Part shown: positions 8,101 through 12,500 of the stretch, piece by piece
Numbering within the stretch: the first letter of the stretch is position 1
Layout: every line of letters begins with the position of its first letter
Source of the DNA: Penaeus vannamei
Taxonomy: Eukaryota; Arthropoda; Malacostraca; Decapoda; Penaeidae
Direction: 5' to 3'
Length of the DNA stretch: 12,500 bases
Assembly (NCBI RefSeq): GCF_042767895.1
Contig: NC_091568.1
Span: 23,658,794 to 23,671,293, forward strand
Made by a program: the position numbers and the translations under genes
The notes under the pieces: generated by a model
What the model saw: only the letters and a program-made list of their open reading frames with translations
Databases searched by the model: none
Told to the model about the DNA's origin: nothing

Positions 8101-8519
8101 CCACCGCCAAGGAGGTTATATTTTTGGTAGTGTTGATTAGTTAGTTGGTTAGCAGGATAACAAAAAAAAGTTATAAACTGATTTTTATTAAATTTTTACC
8201 AGAGGTGTATCTTTGTGCAGCTTAGATACCATTAAATTTTTGTGCTGATCTGGATCCTGATCCTGATCCTGTGTAGGATAACTTAAAAAGTTATGAACAG
8301 ATTTTTATGAAAATTTTACCATATTGCCTAATCCTAACTTGTATGCCTTTAATTTTTGGTGGTGATCCAGATTCATTAGCATCCTTAGATAGGGAAACAC
8401 AAACATCTCTAGTGTATTTGAAAAAGGGTGATTTTAATGTAATTTCAAGTGTGAATATTTTTATTGCATCAGTGACCATATTGTCTTAGCAGAGGTATGC
8501 ACCCTCTGAGTGCTTCTAG
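8101..8519 (+). mobile_element. Helitron-like non-autonomous element with hairpin + CTAG 3' end
   Basis: It starts about CCACCGCCAAGGAGGTTATA and ends GAGGTATGCACCCTCTGAG, then TGCTTCTAG at 8519. The hairpin GCACCC-TCT-GAGTGC (8499-8513, one mispair) lies two bases before CTAG (8516-8519), followed by T. This matches the hairpin-plus-CTRR 3' terminus of Helitrons. Internally a block of about 120 bases is duplicated: AGGATAAC...AAGTTAT at 8154 and 8275, and ATTAAATTTTTGTGCTGATC at 8231 and a relative near 8348. A GATCCT triplet repeat lies near 8253-8270. I recall similar AAGGAGGTTAT...GAGTGCTTTCTAGTT elements as widespread in marine invertebrates, from memory only. The 5' boundary is approximate. 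Confidence 0.5.
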
Positions 8520-8895
8520 TTAGGCCATTTTTCTTCTTCTTCTTCCCCAGAGCATGTAAAATTAACTTTCTTATATGCATCACAATCTCCTTTCCAACTA
8601 TCCACTCCTTGTGCCTTAATGCTTTCCTCCACAACATACATGTCAAGTCATGGCCATATCTTAGCATACCCTTGAAGATCATCAGAGGATAACAGTTATC
8701 ATATGGATTGTTAATTTCTTTAAAAAGTATGTCAGGTGTTTATACTGTTAATCCCTTGAAAGTGAGTGTAAAGAGACTAAAAAACCTAAGTGTTTTCATG
8801 AATATTAGAATTTCCTCTGTTTGCAGTGTGTGTTTTATTGAGGTATATAGATCAGATGCTTTTTATAGATTCTCTTAATGGCCAGTTGTTGATCA

Positions 8896-8924
8896 AGTGT
8901 TATCTAATGTAATTGGATAACACT
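8896..8924. repeat. Hairpin, 13-bp stem with 3-base loop
   Basis: AGTGTTATCTAAT (8896-8908), loop GTA, ATTGGATAACACT (8912-8924). All 13 positions pair, one of them as a wobble. It could fold in the intron RNA or be the remnant of a palindromic element. No downstream T-run or gene context. Confidence 0.55.
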
Positions 8925-9060
8925 AATAGCTGTTGGTAACCAAAAGCTGCCCGGAGTTACCATGTGTGAAGAACACCTATAAGAGACTGTTCTGCTTATG
9001 ATGTATATCTTTCATTTGTCCCCAACAGTATATATAAGAATGTGCTTCTGTACCCTATAT

Positions 9061-9264
9061 CTTAAAAAAAAAAAAACAAAAAAAAAAACAGTTTAATACG
9101 ATTCCTTCTTGTTTAATAAAGGAAAGCTAAAGGGTTTTCTGTCTAAGGAAGCCTGAAAAAAATTGTCCACCCAAGTGGCAGATGGCAACTTAGGGCCAAA
9201 AGAAAGAGACGAGGGAGGGGGGCCCTTGCAAGGAGACTTGTTTTGTCCCACTTTTTTTTTTTTT
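9061..9264. repeat. A-rich tract, C/G-richer segment and T-run
   Basis: A run of A with one C interruption (9064-9089) and a 13-base T run (9252-9264) bracket a segment that includes GAGGGAGGGGGGCCCTTGC. The T-run followed by CAG looks like a splice acceptor, but the sequence after it hits a stop within six codons in the phosphatase frame. Possibly a retroposed fragment; no family recognised. Confidence 0.3.
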
Positions 9265-9746
9265 CAGGACTCCTTGTCTGAATGAAAAGCAAGCACCACT
9301 GGTAAACAATGTAGAACTACAAGTAATGAATAAAAAGTTTGAATGAAAACCTTATCCTGAAGGAATATTCTGATATTATAAATCTGGTAGTTCAATTTTT
9401 TTAAATGGGGCATCTGTGGCTGGTACAGGCCAGTGTGAAATATCTCCATGATCTTAAATATTAAGTAAACACATCCAACAGATCCTGTCTGACATGTAAA
9501 CAGGTCAAACATGACCTCTTGCGGCTCTATTGTTACCACAATAATAGAATTATCCAGGAAGATACACATAAAAACTATGTCATGACACAACTCATGTACT
9601 ACCAGATGTGTATATACACTTCGTCCACAACAATGTGGCAACAGTGATTTCAAGTGTTGAGGATTATTTAAGGCATGGTAATGAACATATATGTTATTTA
9701 AAAAGAAATAACAGTGAAACATTGGATCCTGGCACCTAGCTGCCAG

Positions 9747-9827
9747 CATATGTCCCAAAATCTGGGTATTAATCCCTTGAATTTGCTTGCTTCATAGCAA
9801 TCACATGGACCAAAATATGGGCATTAA
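9747..9827 (+). repeat. Direct repeat of 26 bp, period 55
   Basis: CATATGTCCCAAAATCTGGG+TATTAA (9747-9772) and CACATGGACCAAAATATGGG+CATTAA (9802-9827) agree at 21 of 26 positions. TTAATCCCTTGAA, which overlaps the end of the first unit, also occurs at about 8748. Origin unknown. Confidence 0.5.
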
Positions 9828-9982
9828 GCTTACATAATCAGCCGCTCTGCTGGGAGTGTGGCATGTAGGTTATACACACGCAAACACTCATGTAGTTAAA
9901 GACTGATTTGCTTCATCCAGATGGTAATAGACTGTTTTCCCTCAATAAACTATGTAGTAAATAAGGCAGCATGTTATTTGTG

Positions 9983-10018
9983 TTTTTTTTTTTTTTCTTC
10001 TTCTTCTTTTTCTTTCCT
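9983..10018 (+). repeat. Polypyrimidine tract (T14, CTT repeats)
   Basis: Fourteen T residues are followed by CTTCTTCTTC and further T/C. It is low-complexity sequence, and any long Phe- or Lys-rich reading frame across it is an artefact. Confidence 0.8.
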
Positions 10019-10023
10019 ATGCT

Positions 10024-10166
10024 GAGTATAGAAATGGTGTCCTCCCTGGAGCCAGCACCGTTTTCTTTTTCGTCACCTTGGCCTTTGGTCATAATTACCA
10101 GTTCACTTTTTTCCCATGACAGCACGTTCATGTCACTCTCCACACAAGTCAAATTTTTTGATGACT
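10024..10166 (+). repeat. Composite repeat, copy 1 (partial)
   Basis: It contains TCCTCCCTGGAGCCAGCACC (10040-10059), CATGACAGCACGTTCATGTC (from 10115) and AAATTTTTTGATGAC. The same order of blocks recurs in copies 2 and 3. The CATGAC/GTCATG-like content gives it minor self-complementarity. Confidence 0.5.
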
Positions 10167-10239
10167 TACTTGAGTGGCAAATATCCCAAATGTGTGGCTT
10201 GTAGGTGGATTTTTTATATGTGATACACCCTGCAATGCC

Positions 10240-10531
10240 ATTCATAGTGGGCAGGAATAGGATCCTGAACATCCTCCCTGGAGCCGGCGCTCTTTCTGTT
10301 GTGCTCAGGACTGATACATTCTACACTAATTTACTGATGGAAATAATGCAAGATCACAGTCCAAAATGCCCACTGACTCTAGTCACCCTCCAAGAGCTTT
10401 GTTTTCTCACAAAATTCTCATGACAGCATGTTCTCGTCACCCCATCTCTCTACCAAATGTTTCCATCATGGCATGTTCATGTCACCTAGCCCTCAAGCCA
10501 AATTTTTCATGACATGATGGTCTGTCACCGA
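10240..10531 (+). repeat. Composite repeat, copy 2 (most complete)
   Basis: The blocks in order are CAGGAATAGGATCCTGAAC (10252-10270), ATCCTCCCTGGAGCCGGCGC (10271-10290), CATGACAGCATGTTC (10419) with a second CATGGCATGTTCATGTCAC (10467-10485), then AAATTTTTCATGACATGATG (10500-10519). The CATG(A/G)CAGCATGTTC unit is thus repeated inside the copy, like a degenerate minisatellite. Non-coding. Confidence 0.6.
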
Positions 10532-10635
10532 GATCCAAGGGCTGAGAAAGACAGGTGAAGAATTCATATAAAGAAAGTTGAACTAAAGCAAAAGTGGACT
10601 AAGAGTGCCATATATTAGTGCAGCAAAGCAAACTT

Positions 10636-10860
10636 TTAACCCACCCGCACCGGGGTACATTTTGTAGCCAAAATTAAAAAAATCCGGGCAGCTACAAAAT
10701 CGGCGGGCGGAGCTTCCCCGGAGTCTGTCCGCCCGCCCGCCCGCCCGCCGCTTTTGCCGCGGAGCACGGCTCCGAGACAGCATCGCACTGGCGGGCAGCC
10801 CGAAACTGTTTATTTTTTCCCTGTGTCTCATATATGTGACACCCGGGACGAATGGGTTAA
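10636..10860. mobile_element. GC-rich TTAA-flanked MITE-like element
   Basis: It begins TTAACCCACCCGCACCGGG (10636-10654) and ends CCCGGGACGAATGGGTTAA (10842-10860). Inverted, the ends agree at about 15 of 19 positions and TTAA is present at each edge, as expected for a piggyBac-type target duplication (inference). The inside is strikingly GC-rich with a CCCG run. It forms two strong hairpins: GGCGGGCGGA (10702-10711) with TCCGCCCGCC (10728-10737), and CGGAGC-ACG-GCTCCG (10760-10774). It is 225 bp with TTAA at both ends and no plausible ORF. Confidence 0.65.
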
Positions 10861-11273
10861 GACAATCAAAATGAAGGAAAATCAAATTGTACAAAGTGGC
10901 CAGTCATCTGAGTCTCCCCTATCATTGATAAGTAAAATAAGTAATAGATTTGATTTCAGGTCAGATTATAATGTAAAACAATTACCAAAAATAATCATAA
11001 AAGAAGTAAACCTTATATAACTAGGGACTTTAAGATACATATACAATAATACAAGTTTTGAAAAACCATAGAATAAAGTTTTGAATTCATATCTCTGCAT
11101 CAATCTTGCTGCATTCTATGGCATTCCCATGGTATTCTGAAGTGTAGCTGGTACCTGGTCCCCCCTCTATAACTTTGTGCAGTAATGACAACAAGCCACA
11201 TTTAGTTTTCTGCTTCATTTTTCAAAATATTTGCATTATTCAATTTTCTATAACACTTTGCCAATGTTCACAG

Positions 11274-11513
11274 TGAACAGGAACAGGATCCTGAGCATGG
11301 AAATAAGTGTTCTCCCTGAAGCTGGAACTCGTCTAGCTAGACCCCCTTTCTAAATGCTCACAGAGTCGAATCTTCCTCCAATAGCTTTTGCATTCATGGC
11401 AGAACAGTCCTGTCACCCAGATTTTAAATAAATTTTTCATAATATCATATTCCCTTTACCAAACCCTCAGTCAATTTTTTCATGACATAATGGTCATGTA
11501 ACCCATACCCAGT
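11274..11513 (+). repeat. Composite repeat, copy 3
   Basis: CAGGAACAGGATCCTGAGC (11278-11296) matches copy 2 at 17 of 19 positions. It is followed by TTCTCCCTGAAGCTGGAACTC, CCTCCAATAGCTTTTG, CATGGCAGAACAGTCCTGTC (from 11395) and TTTTTTCATGACATAATGG (about 11475-11493). The blocks occur in the same order, on the same strand and with similar spacing as copy 2, about 1 kb away. The GC-rich element lies between the two copies. Confidence 0.6.
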
Positions 11514-12500
11514 AAGTTGAATGTTTGTAACAAACATGATTTTAAAAAGAAGACAATGTATATACCTGATGCCAAGTTGACCACAAAACCTTCAGATTGT
11601 TTGTCCCCAAGCTGTAAAAAATAGATTATCACTGTTGTACCTCATATATGAATGGAAATTGTGGTGTGAATTATTATGAATATATAAATATTTTTTTTTT
11701 ATCATATGATACAGCAAGATATGTATTTAGATAAATTTATGAATATAGAGACCTATAAGTAGTTAAAAGATATACCAGAAGGTTACTGTGAAACATATGG
11801 ATTGGTATGATGTGTGGATGGGGAATGTAGGATAAGTAAGAATGTAGAGTTTGATTGGATGGAATATGGCATGCATCATCAGAATTACTTCTTTGCAGTT
11901 AGTACATTTCATTCGCAAGAAGATAGAGACAGGAGAGTGAGGGGTTAGGTGCATGATATCATGGCTGTGGCTTTACCATATTATGCTTCATCCGCTATGG
12001 TTTTGGGCAGAATTTCAGGGAGCTGCATATAGTCCAGGATTTATTTACCCCAAGCAGTGTAAAAGGTTTGTAAATATCTTTGTTCCTACATGCCATAATA
12101 CTCTTAAATGTGAGGACGTCATCAACATGGCTGCTGGCCTATTGCATACGTGCTACATTCCATCAAACATGATTTTTCAGGGTTTTGTGCTAGAAAGATG
12201 GGACTTTGTCCACAAGATTTTTGATAAAATGCATGATACCTTTTGTTTGTATACATATTTACTCAAATTCAATAGTTTTTCCTGAAAATTTCACTCAAAC
12301 ATAGAAAATTTGTATTCTCATTTGCTAAATGTCAAACTTAACTTTGATTTAGTAAGAAAGCAAAATACTTATAAAAAAGAAATGACCACATATAAATAAG
12401 GTCTTTTTTATAAGGATTATAAAAACATGGTGTTTAGGCTAACATTAATAGACTTATCCATGAAATTCTTATAGGAAAAATATTAAAACCAGAGCATTAC

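Larger units (their letters stand above)
7277..12500 (+). other. Intron downstream of exon D (runs off the window)
   Basis: It starts GTAATG at 7277. No translation in any frame resembles the expected next exon (a KC..YWP motif), so at least 5.2 kb is intronic. Contents: foldback at 7367-7488; nothing at 7489-8100; Helitron-like element at 8101-8519; small hairpin at 8896-8924; A-rich and T-rich tracts at 9061-9264; direct repeat at 9747-9827; pyrimidine tract at 9983-10018; composite repeat at 10024-10531; GC-rich element at 10636-10860; third composite copy at 11274-11513. From 11514 to 12500 I see nothing recognisable. Confidence 0.8.

Noticed and set aside
9030..9045. TATATAAGA as a promoter
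   Set aside because: Isolated TATA-like word in AT-rich intron with no downstream gene.
9252..9285. T13-CAG resembling a strong splice acceptor for the next phosphatase exon
   Set aside because: In the phosphatase frame it reads DSLSE then stops; no KC..YWP motif follows.
9913..10272. Minus-strand frame with a poly-Lys run, and the complementary + frame with poly-Phe
   Set aside because: Both are produced by a T14/CTT tract and by the composite repeat.
10583..10894. Minus-strand 103-codon frame with an Arg/Ala/Gly-rich centre
   Set aside because: The centre is the CCCG-rich interior of the TTAA-flanked element, not a conserved protein.
11953..12285. 110-codon + strand frame including ...PKQCKRFVN...
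   Set aside because: Superficial similarity to KCVKYWP only; no WPD, no following PTP motifs and no matching acceptor with homology after it.

Overview
The window is eukaryotic nuclear DNA: AT-rich, with short coding islands bounded by GT-AG splice sites and separated by long introns full of small repeats. The only gene I can support is on the + strand. It is the middle part of a non-receptor protein-tyrosine phosphatase of the SHP2 (PTPN11) / Drosophila corkscrew (csw) family. The csw-like protein, an arthropod-type (AACCT)3 motif, a very long TA microsatellite and many short inverted-repeat elements suggest an arthropod. A decapod crustacean is my best guess, from overall repeat character rather than from any diagnostic marker.

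Four exons splice in one continuous frame. Exon A (48-210) begins the C-terminal SH2 domain. Exon B (2192-2368, or from 2189) completes it. Exon C (2584-2814) carries the SH2-PTP linker and the first phosphatase motifs. Exon D (7130-7276) carries the YIATQGC, DFW and VIVMTTKEVERGK motifs. Together they encode about 240 residues. The N-terminal SH2 domain, the start codon, the WPD loop, the catalytic HCSAGIGRTG loop and the C-tail lie outside the window. The last intron runs from 7277 past the right edge.

Intron layout. Intron A-B (211-2188) holds two copies of a palindromic, TTAA-ended element. Intron B-C (2369-2583) is short and contains a consensus-like branch point and a possible second in-frame acceptor. 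Intron C-D (2815-7129) lies where Drosophila csw carries an extra insert in its phosphatase domain. It holds a foldback region with (AACCT)3, two more copies of the palindromic family, and (TA)39. The last intron holds a small foldback element, a Helitron-like element ending in hairpin plus CTAG, a three-copy composite repeat, and a GC-rich TTAACCC...GGGTTAA element with strong hairpins.

No tRNA, rRNA, CRISPR array, second protein gene or evident promoter was found. The best leads are the alternative splice choices around exons A/B and C, and the TTAA-ended non-autonomous elements.
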